12,763 nt of DNA from JAGXLC01 sp046545795. GTDB taxonomy: Bacteria; Bacteroidota; Bacteroidia; Bacteroidales; UBA12077. Positions 6,987 through 12,763 of the stretch are shown here, one piece after another (position 1 is the stretch's first letter; each line of letters opens with the position of its first letter). The notes under the pieces were generated by a model. That model was not told the origin of the DNA. It did not search any database and was given only the letters and a program-made list of their open reading frames with translations. A program made the translations under genes and the position numbers. Location of the stretch: contig JBKGZD010000070.1 in the NCBI GenBank assembly GCA_046545795.1, positions 1 to 12,763 of the forward strand, given 5' to 3'.

Positions 6987-7949
6987 TTATATTTTATAAA
7001 GGCCATGTTTTATTGCATAGACTGCAAGGGCTACTGAATTTTTACAGCCTGTTTTCTTAAGCAAACGATTCCTGTGTCCTTCAACTGTGCGTATACTAAT
7101 ATTAAGTTTGTCTGCAATTTCCTGATTTGATTGCCCCTGACAGATACAGTGTAAAATATCCTGTTCCCTGGAAGTAAATTCCGGGAGAACTGCCGATATT
7201 TTGTCTGTACCTGCTAAATGCTGGGTGGTCAACTCTTTTATAGTCCCGACCAGGTTTTTTGTATTATCAATCTCTACAAGCCTGCCGGTAAAATTAAGAT
7301 GAACAACTTCACGGTTTCTTTTTATAGCCCGAAAGTCAACATTAATTTCTGAATGTATATTTTTAAAAATTCTGGTTAGTTTATCAACGACTTTGGGGAT
7401 ATCGTCCTTGTAAAGCAAGTTTACCAAATTCATTCCAATTATTTCACTTTTGGAATATCCCAATATTTCACAGAATTTCCTGTTTACGTATTCAAACTTT
7501 TCTTCCTGGTATACACAAAAAGCAGTATTAACATAATCCACTAATGTTTGAAAATTTTCATTAACTTTTTTTACTAAAGCTCTCTGCTTTTCAATCCTTA
7601 TTTGTATTAATTTTTCAATATCATCCATGGTAAAAGGTTTTACCAGAAAATCATCAACCCCCAGGTTCATAACAGCGCGTAGTTCCTCATAAGACTTTTT
7701 TGTGGTAATGAAAACAAACGGAATAACTGAAGTGGTATTAACCTGTTTTATTATATTAAACACTTCATCTCCTGAGAGTCCCGACGGTTTAGCGTCACAT
7801 AGTATTAAATCGGGTTTGTATTGTAATGCCTTTTGTACTCCTGTGGCGCCATTTTCTGTAGTATGCATTTTATATCCTACTTTGCCGAGATGGATATTTA
7901 TTTCTTCCAGTAATTGAGCATCAGGCTCAATGAGTAAAATTTTCGCCAT
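6987..7949 (-). CDS. Response regulator: REC, PAS and LuxR-type HTH
   Basis: With the start at the ATG at 7949 (MAKILLIEPD) the protein has 320 residues. I prefer this to a TTG five codons upstream because receiver domains normally begin this way. The REC domain (about 1-122) has phospho-acceptor Asp52 (LILCDAKPSG), Thr82 and Lys104 (LVKPF). The metal-binding acidic pair reads Glu8-Pro9-Asp10, so the usual second acid is Pro. A PAS domain (about 132-245) carries YVNRKFCEILGYSKSEIIG. The LuxR-type HTH (about 258-320) contains FTSREQDILHCICQGQSNQEIADKLNISIRTVEGHRNRLLKK. Most NarL/LuxR regulators lack a PAS domain between REC and HTH. No histidine kinase lies nearby, so it is an orphan here. It is a cytoplasmic transcription factor; its targets and PAS ligand are unknown. 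Confidence 0.9.
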   Translation of the reverse strand: MAKILLIEPDAQLLEEINIHLGKVGYKMHTTENGATGVQKALQYKPDLILCDAKPSGLSGDEVFNIIKQVNTTSVIPFVFITTKKSYEELRAVMNLGVDDFLVKPFTMDDIEKLIQIRIEKQRALVKKVNENFQTLVDYVNTAFCVYQEEKFEYVNRKFCEILGYSKSEIIGMNLVNLLYKDDIPKVVDKLTRIFKNIHSEINVDFRAIKRNREVVHLNFTGRLVEIDNTKNLVGTIKELTTQHLAGTDKISAVLPEFTSREQDILHCICQGQSNQEIADKLNISIRTVEGHRNRLLKKTGCKNSVALAVYAIKHGLYKI

Positions 7950-7980
7950 GGATAGTCTTTTCAATTTTAACTTAGGTGAT

Positions 7981-8011
7981 TAAAGATATAAAGATTTCGG
8001 TAAACTTCAAA
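7981..8011 (-). promoter_or_regulatory. Predicted promoter of the response regulator
   Basis: On the minus strand TTTG (8011-8008) and TATCTTTA (7988-7981) are 19 nt apart. Only the last base differs from TAnnTTTG. The predicted leader before the ATG at 7949 is about 25 nt. It lies past the 8057-8090 terminator, so the regulator is transcribed apart from the carboxylase genes. Confidence 0.5.
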
Positions 8012-8056
8012 TTATCTATAAATTGGAGCAGATAGGATAATATGGAAAATAAACAG

Positions 8057-8090
8057 AATAAGGGTGTTCCTTCAACAGAACACCCTTATT
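8057..8090 (-). terminator. Terminator of the carboxylase operon
   Basis: A perfect 13-bp inverted repeat (arms 8057-8069 and 8078-8090, core AAGGGTGTTC/GAACACCCTT) encloses an 8-nt loop. It starts 23 nt after the biotin carrier stop on the minus strand. The distal arm and following sequence are T-rich (TTATT, then CTGTTTATTTT), as expected of a minus-strand terminator. Confidence 0.85.
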
Positions 8091-8113
8091 ATAAAATTCC
8101 AATCAGCTTATTT

Positions 8114-8491
8114 TTATTCGATCACAAACAACAGCTCACCTTTGCGGATAACGTCATCCTCTTTTATTTTAACTTCTTTCACTTTTCCCTCCACAGGTGA
8201 ATATGCTCTATTCTTCATTTTCATTGCCTCGTAGATATATAATCGGTCTCCTTCTTTAATATTATCTCCTTCGTTTACATCTACCTTAACAACTGTGCCT
8301 GGAAATTCAGAATATACAGCTCCTTTACTTTCCTGCCCCCATTTTTTTCTTTCTTTAAATTTTGTATTTAATAAAGTCTTGTATTTTGTTCCATCCACTA
8401 ACAGTGATTGAAAACGAGGCTTTTGTTCCTCATTCTTTTGAGGAGTTTCAGGTTTACCTTCTTTTTTTTGAGAATTATTGTTATTAGCCAT
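8114..8491 (-). CDS. Biotin carboxyl carrier protein (biotin/lipoyl attachment domain)
   Basis: The ATG at 8491 gives a 125-residue protein starting MANNNNS. An upstream in-frame TTG is less likely, since it would leave almost no space after the preceding stop. The N-terminal 25 residues are polar and low in complexity. A middle segment (26-56) may contact partner subunits. The biotinyl domain (about 57-125) contains EAMKMKN with the target lysine at residue 91, flanked by the usual FPGTVVKVDVNEGD and GELLFVIE. It carries carboxyl groups between the biotin-charging subunit and the carboxyltransferase. It begins 12 nt after the carboxyltransferase stop, so the two form one operon closed by the hairpin at 8057-8090. 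No biotin carboxylase or sodium-pump decarboxylase subunit is encoded in the window. Confidence 0.9.
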   Translation of the reverse strand: MANNNNSQKKEGKPETPQKNEEQKPRFQSLLVDGTKYKTLLNTKFKERKKWGQESKGAVYSEFPGTVVKVDVNEGDNIKEGDRLYIYEAMKMKNRAYSPVEGKVKEVKIKEDDVIRKGELLFVIE

Positions 8492-8503
8492 AAGCAACAA
8501 GTT

Positions 8504-10051
8504 TTAAAATGGTGGAATTCCATGTTTTTTGCTTGGTCTTTTATCCACTTTATTTTTAGAAACATCTAAAGCATGCAGCAATAATTTTCTTGTTTCTTCA
8601 GGTTCAATCACAGAATCCACATAACCTTTAGCTGCTGCTACATAAGGATTAGCAAACTTTTGTTTATATTCCTTTACCTTTTGTTTTCTTACTTTCTCCG
8701 GGTCTTTCGCATTTTCAATTTCTTTTCTGAAGATAATATTAGCTGCTCCCTCTGGTCCCATTACTGCTATTTCTGCACCTGGCCATGCAAAAACGAAATC
8801 AGCATTCAGGTGTCTTGAGTTCATTGCAATATATCCACCACCATAGGCTTTACGCAGTATAAAAGTAATTTTTGGTACAGTTGCTTCACTGTAAGCATAT
8901 AAAATTTTCGCTCCGTGGCGTATTACTCCGGCGTGTTCCTGGTCGATACCCGGCAGATAACCAGGGAGGTCTACAAATGTAACTAAAGGAATATTGAATG
9001 CATTACAAAATCTGATAAAACGTGCCGCTTTATCAGAGGAATCTACATCCAATACACCAGCAAGGATGAGTGGTTGATTTCCAACAAAACCAACTGTGTC
9101 ACCATTAATTCTTCCAAATCCTATTACAACATTTGCTGCCCATTTTTCCTGGATTTCAAAGAAATCTGATTCATCAGTAACAGCGCGTATTACATCTCTG
9201 ATATCATATGGTTCTTTTGGATTTCCAGGCACAATTTCGCTAATAGGATATTGCTCTGTATTGGGTTCTTTTGGTTCCATCCTTCTGGCTTTCTGCCTGT
9301 TGTTCCAGGGAATATATGTGATCAGCTTTTTAATCTGGTTAAAACATTCCAGTTCACTTTCTGCAAAGAAATGTGCATTCCCGGTTTTTTCACTCTGTAC
9401 TTTTGCTCCACCAAGTTCTTCCATGCTAATTTCTTCACCTAGAACAGTTTTAATAACCCCAGGTCCGGTAATAAACATTTTAGAGATATTCTCCACTACG
9501 AATACAAAATCGGTCAGTGCAGGTGAATAAACTGCTCCTCCGGCACATGGACCTAAAATAACAGATATCTGTGGAATAACGCCTGAAGCAATTGTATTTC
9601 TGTAGAATATTTCTCCATAACCGGCCAATGAATTTACACCCTCCTGAATTCTGGCGCCACCGGAGTCATTAATACCAATAAGCGGTACACGCATTTTCAT
9701 CGCATGGTCCATTATTTTACCAATTTTGCGGGCATGCATCAGTCCAAGAGAACCTCCGGCAACTGTAAAGTCTTGTGCGTAAATACATACCGGCGCTCCA
9801 TAAATAGTTCCTGTTCCAATAATTACGCCATCTCCATGGAGCACCTTTTTATCCATATTAAAATCTTTAGCTTCATGCTCCACAAAAAGGTCATATTCAT
9901 GAAATGAGTTTTCGTCAAGAAGGGTGATGATCCTTTCCCGGGCAGTCATTTTACCCATGGCTACTTGTTTTTGTATAGCCTGATCTCCGCCTCCTTTTAG
10001 AACTTTCTCTCTTTTTTTCTGTAGTTCCAGTATCTTTCTTTTCAGTGACAT
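8504..10051 (-). CDS. Acyl-CoA carboxyltransferase (propionyl-CoA carboxylase beta / methylmalonyl-CoA decarboxylase alpha type)
   Basis: The 515-residue protein is the usual length for PccB/MmdA. It has two crotonase-like halves (about 25-260 and 275-510). Key stretches are the N-half GGSLGLMHARKIGKIMDHA, INDSGGARIQEGV (128-139) and GPCAGGAVYSPALTDF (167-182), and the C-half AYGGGYIAMNSRHLNADFVFAWPGAE and AVMGPEGAANIIFRKEI. The glycine pairs form the oxyanion holes that hold the acyl-CoA and biotin carbonyls. It moves carboxyl between biotin and an acyl-CoA, most likely propionyl/methylmalonyl-CoA. Direction is not decided by sequence: propionate formation through succinate would use decarboxylation, odd-chain acid use would use carboxylation. 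The biotin carrier gene follows by 12 nt. Confidence 0.92.
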   Translation of the reverse strand: MSLKRKILELQKKREKVLKGGGDQAIQKQVAMGKMTARERIITLLDENSFHEYDLFVEHEAKDFNMDKKVLHGDGVIIGTGTIYGAPVCIYAQDFTVAGGSLGLMHARKIGKIMDHAMKMRVPLIGINDSGGARIQEGVNSLAGYGEIFYRNTIASGVIPQISVILGPCAGGAVYSPALTDFVFVVENISKMFITGPGVIKTVLGEEISMEELGGAKVQSEKTGNAHFFAESELECFNQIKKLITYIPWNNRQKARRMEPKEPNTEQYPISEIVPGNPKEPYDIRDVIRAVTDESDFFEIQEKWAANVVIGFGRINGDTVGFVGNQPLILAGVLDVDSSDKAARFIRFCNAFNIPLVTFVDLPGYLPGIDQEHAGVIRHGAKILYAYSEATVPKITFILRKAYGGGYIAMNSRHLNADFVFAWPGAEIAVMGPEGAANIIFRKEIENAKDPEKVRKQKVKEYKQKFANPYVAAAKGYVDSVIEPEETRKLLLHALDVSKNKVDKRPSKKHGIPPF

Positions 10052-10082
10052 AATTTTAATATTTGGTTAGTAGAAAGAAACG

Positions 10083-10114
10083 CAAAAATAGTATAAAATA
10101 ACAAACTACAACAA
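10083..10114 (-). promoter_or_regulatory. Predicted promoter of the carboxyltransferase operon
   Basis: On the minus strand TATTTTTG (10090-10083) fits TAnnTTTG exactly. A repeated TTG (10114-10112 and 10111-10109) lies 21 or 18 nt upstream. The predicted leader is about 25 nt before the ATG at 10051. Confidence 0.5.
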
Positions 10115-10197
10115 TACAAAATCAAATGAATTAATAAAAATAATTTTTAAGGTTTTTGACTATTACGCGCATAATGAATTGTTTTGTAGGGCTTTAA

Positions 10198-11292
10198 TTA
10201 ACGAGGAGCGAGCCTTGATAAAAAGACTGCAATAACGGCAAAAATAATGTTAGGAATCCACACTGCTATATAGGGTTCCACTGTGCCACGAAGTGCATAC
10301 ATATTCGCAAATCGCATAAACAATATATAAGCAAAACTTAGGGCAATTCCTATCCCTATCTGCATTCCCATACCTCCTTTCATTTTTCGGGAAGAAAGGA
10401 ATACACCGATTAAAGTTAAGATAAAGGTCGAAAAAGGATATGAAAATCTGCTGTGTTTTTCCACCAGATATGCTTCAAGGTTCTCAGCGCCTTGCATCTT
10501 CCGCCTCTGGATAAATTCATTCAATTCCTTCATATCCATGGTCTCAACTATATCTGTGTGTTGGGCAAAATCATCAGGATTAATAGACAAGGTAGTATCC
10601 AGCTCACTCCCTTCTACAATAGAATCATTCTTACCATCCTTGATATAACGGATATAGTAATTCTTTATAGTCCATTGATTGCCTGAAGTATCCCATTCTA
10701 TGTTATCGGCAAGCATTTTCGACTTTAATTCACCTTCCTCAAATTTTTCAAGTGAAAACCGAAACCCCTTTTTGTTTTTGGGTCTGTAATGGCGCATATA
10801 AACGTAAACTCCCGGTTCTATCTGCATGTGTACATCCCTTGCCACCTGGGTGGTAGTCCTCCCTTTGATGTAAGTATATTTAAAATCCAGTCTGTCCTCA
10901 TTCGAATCTGGAATTACATATGCCATTAGAAGAAAAGAAATAACTGCAATAAAGGTAGCTGCAATAAAGTAAGGGACTAAGATTCTTTTAAAACTCACTC
11001 CGTTACTTAAAATGGCTATAATTTCAGAACCATAAGCCATTTTTGATGTAAAAAAAATTACTGCTATAAAAGTAAACAATGAACTCAACAGGTTGGCAAA
11101 GTATGGGATGAAATTCAGATAATATTTCACGACCTCTCCAAGTGGAGCTTCGTGCTCAATAAAATTATCAACTTTTTCTGAAAGGTCGAAAACTATTGAG
11201 ATGCTGATAATAAGAGCTATAGCGAAGAAATAGGTCCCGAGAAATTTCTTAATAATATAAATATCCAGTATTTTTAAAAAAGAGATCTTCAT
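10198..11292 (-). CDS. lptG: LptF/LptG family LPS export permease (YjgP/YjgQ)
   Basis: The 364-residue inner-membrane protein has the family layout: three N-terminal membrane segments (about 16-36, 57-80, 104-127), a periplasmic beta-jellyroll region (about 130-285), and three C-terminal segments (about 290-308, 316-334, 340-360). SEIIAILSNGVSFKRIL (89-105) is the typical cytoplasmic coupling helix region that meets the LptB ATPase. The family extracts LPS from the inner membrane and passes it to the periplasmic bridge. It cannot be told from this gene alone whether it acts as LptF or LptG; the symbol is a best guess. It lies downstream of tgt in the same direction, a neighbourhood I recall as common in Bacteroidota, but separated by 229 nt carrying a repeat element. 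Full length, with a normal start. Confidence 0.88.
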   Translation of the reverse strand: MKISFLKILDIYIIKKFLGTYFFAIALIISISIVFDLSEKVDNFIEHEAPLGEVVKYYLNFIPYFANLLSSLFTFIAVIFFTSKMAYGSEIIAILSNGVSFKRILVPYFIAATFIAVISFLLMAYVIPDSNEDRLDFKYTYIKGRTTTQVARDVHMQIEPGVYVYMRHYRPKNKKGFRFSLEKFEEGELKSKMLADNIEWDTSGNQWTIKNYYIRYIKDGKNDSIVEGSELDTTLSINPDDFAQHTDIVETMDMKELNEFIQRRKMQGAENLEAYLVEKHSRFSYPFSTFILTLIGVFLSSRKMKGGMGMQIGIGIALSFAYILFMRFANMYALRGTVEPYIAVWIPNIIFAVIAVFLSRLAPR

Positions 11293-11316
11293 ATGGTTAT
11301 TTTCAATTTTTAAAGG

Positions 11317-11347
11317 TCATATGGAACATCCCATTATAGAATAAACA
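11317..11347 (-). repeat. 31-nt leader repeat, copy B (upstream of lptG)
   Basis: This inverted copy of 1-31 differs at two positions and is followed by a similar A-rich run and ATAACC up to the lptG ATG, 24 nt further on. The core dyad is at 11321-11334. A related, less perfect dyad (ATGGACGTTTCAT on the plus strand, 11381-11393) lies 60 nt upstream in the same leader. Both copies point towards their gene in the same way. Confidence 0.7.
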
Positions 11348-11495
11348 TTTCCTTTTGTGATATTAATATTTATTATTATCATGGACGTTTCATAAGTTTA
11401 TTTTTACCAAGGTCCTACGGCACTCAACTAACAAATAGTCATACTCTTTTGAAATTTTTATAATTATTTTTTACTTGTTTTTTTCTTAACCTCAA

Positions 11496-11503
11496 CAAAT
11501 ATA
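11496..11503 (-). promoter_or_regulatory. Possible -7 box upstream of lptG
   Basis: TATATTTG on the minus strand fits TAnnTTTG, just past the tgt stop. No TTG lies at the right distance upstream. If used, it would give lptG a leader of about 195 nt containing the repeat element and the segment with TGCCGTAGG (about 11409-11417). Read-through from tgt is the alternative. Confidence 0.25.
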
Positions 11504-11521
11504 ACATTCATATTCTGCAAT

Positions 11522-12652
11522 TTATAACCTCGTACTCAGTCGGGAACACATATCCTCCTTCCAGGACTTGAAATCACCCTCCATAATCCTATTCCGCGCT
11601 TCTTTGAGCAACCAGATATAAAAGCTCAAATTATGATGTGTAGCAATTTGCCCGGCAAGTATTTCTTTTGAAGTGATTAGATGCCGGAGAAATGCCTTGG
11701 AATAATATGTATCTACATATGATTCACCATTCTCTTCAATGGGTGAAAAATCATCCTTCCATTTTTCATTTTTGATATTTATTATTCCGTTTTTTGTAAA
11801 CAACATGCCATTCCTTCCATTCCTGGTAGGAATTACACAATCGAACATATCAACACCTCTGTCTATCGATTCCAGGATATTAACAGGAGTGCCCACCCCC
11901 ATTAAATATCTGGGTCTATCCTTAGGCAAGATATCAGTGACAACTTCAGTCATCTCATACATTATCTCAGCAGGTTCTCCAACTGACAAACCACCAATAG
12001 CAATTCCAAATGAGTCTATTTCACCTATAAGATATGCTGATTTTTTTCTTAACTCTTTATAAACACTGCCCTGGACTATTGGAAATAAATATTGCTTAAA
12101 ACCGTATCTTGGTCTGGTTGAAACGAATTGTTTTACACACCTTTTCAACCATTGATGTGTCAGATCGAGAGACTTCTTTGCATAACTATAATCACAGGGA
12201 TAAGGTGTACATTCGTCAAAAGCCATTATGATATCTGCACCAATTGCCCTTTGAATATCAATTACATTCTCCGGTGTGAAAAGATGCTTAGAACCATCAA
12301 TATGAGAACGGAAATGAACACCTTCGTCCGTTATCTTCCTGATATCTGAAAGTGAAAAAACCTGGTATCCTCCACTATCGGTAAGAATAGGTCTGTCCCA
12401 ATTAATGAATTTATGTAAACCTCCGGCTTTTGAAATTACATCAATTCCGGGGCGTAAATATAGGTGGTATGTATTGGAAAGCAGTATCTGAGAATCAACA
12501 TCTTCCTTGAGTTCCTTAGTATTTAGCCCTTTTACACTCCCTAATGTTCCTACAGGCATAAATGCCGGTGTTTTAATCTCTCCATGCCCGGTATTAAAAG
12601 TTCCAGCCCTTGCCTTTGTGCCTGATAAAGAATTTTCAATCTTAAATTTCAT
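11522..12652 (-). CDS. tgt: tRNA-guanine transglycosylase (queuine/preQ1)
   Basis: The 376-residue enzyme swaps guanine 34 of GUN-anticodon tRNAs for preQ1 in queuosine synthesis. The catalytic and substrate-binding stretches are intact: LTDSGGYQVFSL (Asp92), AFDEC (Asp146), VQGSVY, GIAIGGLSVGE, and the nucleophile Asp271 in MFDCVIPTRNGR. The C-terminal zinc site is not conventional. Where the family has CxCxxC plus His, this protein reads SPIEENGESYVDTYYSKAF, so the cysteine positions are Gly309, Ser311 and Asp314; only His340 (THHN) remains. The alignment over this stretch needs no gap. From memory, related Bacteroidota Tgt proteins share this change, so it is probably a lineage trait rather than decay. 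Length and the rest of the protein are normal. The likely -7 box is TATCTTTG at 12709-12702. Confidence 0.95.
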   Translation of the reverse strand: MKFKIENSLSGTKARAGTFNTGHGEIKTPAFMPVGTLGSVKGLNTKELKEDVDSQILLSNTYHLYLRPGIDVISKAGGLHKFINWDRPILTDSGGYQVFSLSDIRKITDEGVHFRSHIDGSKHLFTPENVIDIQRAIGADIIMAFDECTPYPCDYSYAKKSLDLTHQWLKRCVKQFVSTRPRYGFKQYLFPIVQGSVYKELRKKSAYLIGEIDSFGIAIGGLSVGEPAEIMYEMTEVVTDILPKDRPRYLMGVGTPVNILESIDRGVDMFDCVIPTRNGRNGMLFTKNGIINIKNEKWKDDFSPIEENGESYVDTYYSKAFLRHLITSKEILAGQIATHHNLSFYIWLLKEARNRIMEGDFKSWKEDMCSRLSTRL

Positions 12653-12701
12653 TATAATTATAAATAATCATTTATGTATCTGATAAACCAAACTAATCGA
12701 A

Positions 12702-12709
12702 CAAAGATA
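12702..12709 (-). promoter_or_regulatory. Predicted -7 box of tgt
   Basis: TATCTTTG on the minus strand matches TAnnTTTG exactly and predicts a leader of about 45 nt before the ATG at 12652. The -33 region near 12728-12733 (TGTTCA on the minus strand) is a poor match, so only the -7 box is claimed. Confidence 0.4.
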
Positions 12710-12763
12710 ATCATTCATCTTTATTTATGAACATGGCGAAATTATAATATATTGGAAAATGTT

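Noticed and set aside
7947..7964. TTG start at 7964 for the response regulator
   Set aside because: The ATG at 7949 gives the standard receiver N-terminus MAKILLIE; the extra five codons have no support.
8489..8500. TTG start at 8500 for the biotin carrier protein
   Set aside because: The ATG at 8491 leaves 12 nt after the previous stop and is the better start codon.
9096..9530. A 144-codon plus-strand reading frame within the carboxyltransferase gene
   Set aside because: It is antisense to conserved carboxyltransferase motifs and has no recognisable domain.
1..11347. The inverted 31-nt copies as terminal repeats of an 11.3-kb transposon
   Set aside because: The interval holds ordinary chromosomal genes with no transposase or integrase, and similarity runs on into each gene's leader, which fits a leader or intergenic repeat better.

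Overview
The window looks like a chromosomal segment of a Bacteroidota bacterium, probably of the Bacteroidales/Marinilabiliales kind. The reasons are the low GC content, the lack of clear Shine-Dalgarno sequences, promoter-like pairs of the Bacteroidota primary sigma type (about -33 TTG/TTTG and -7 TAnnTTTG), and the gene families present. A heptose epimerase and an LptF/LptG permease imply an outer membrane with LPS. Twelve protein genes are supported. No RNA gene, CRISPR array, insertion sequence or phage gene was seen.

Layout. Positions 62-1817 (+) hold an RNA 2',3'-cyclic phosphodiesterase (thpR) and ADP-heptose epimerase (hldD). On the minus strand, 4427-1831 is a two-gene unit: a FIST-domain sensor followed 2 nt later by a PAS / coiled-coil / SpoIIE-type PP2C phosphatase. 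It converges on hldD. Next are a small nitroreductase (minus, 4635-5210) and a Mn-type superoxide dismutase (minus, 5536-6138). The dismutase is divergent from a small DUF1858 CxxC protein (plus, 6388-6654). A REC-PAS-LuxR response regulator (minus, 6987-7949) follows. Then come a biotin carrier protein and an acyl-CoA carboxyltransferase (minus, 8114-10051), an LptF/LptG-family permease (minus, 10198-11292) and tRNA-guanine transglycosylase (tgt; minus, 11522-12652).

How the genes fit together. Three themes appear: envelope lipid and LPS work (hldD, lptG), redox defence (nitroreductase, SOD, DUF1858), and signalling (FIST/SpoIIE pair, orphan regulator). RNA processing and modification (thpR, tgt) and propionate/methylmalonate-type carboxylation complete the set. 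Hairpins at about 5472-5501, 6694-6721 and 8057-8090 separate the transcription units.

Points most worth a second look: a 31-nt element, inverted between positions 1-31 and 11317-11347, that leads into the start codons of both thpR and lptG; the FIST plus PAS-SpoIIE pair; a Tgt in which all three zinc-binding cysteines are replaced; a perfect 7-bp-arm, 19-bp dyad upstream of the SOD gene; and a response regulator with a PAS domain between REC and HTH. I see no clearly new multi-gene defence or mobile system. The FIST-SpoIIE signalling unit is the closest candidate for an uncharacterised system.
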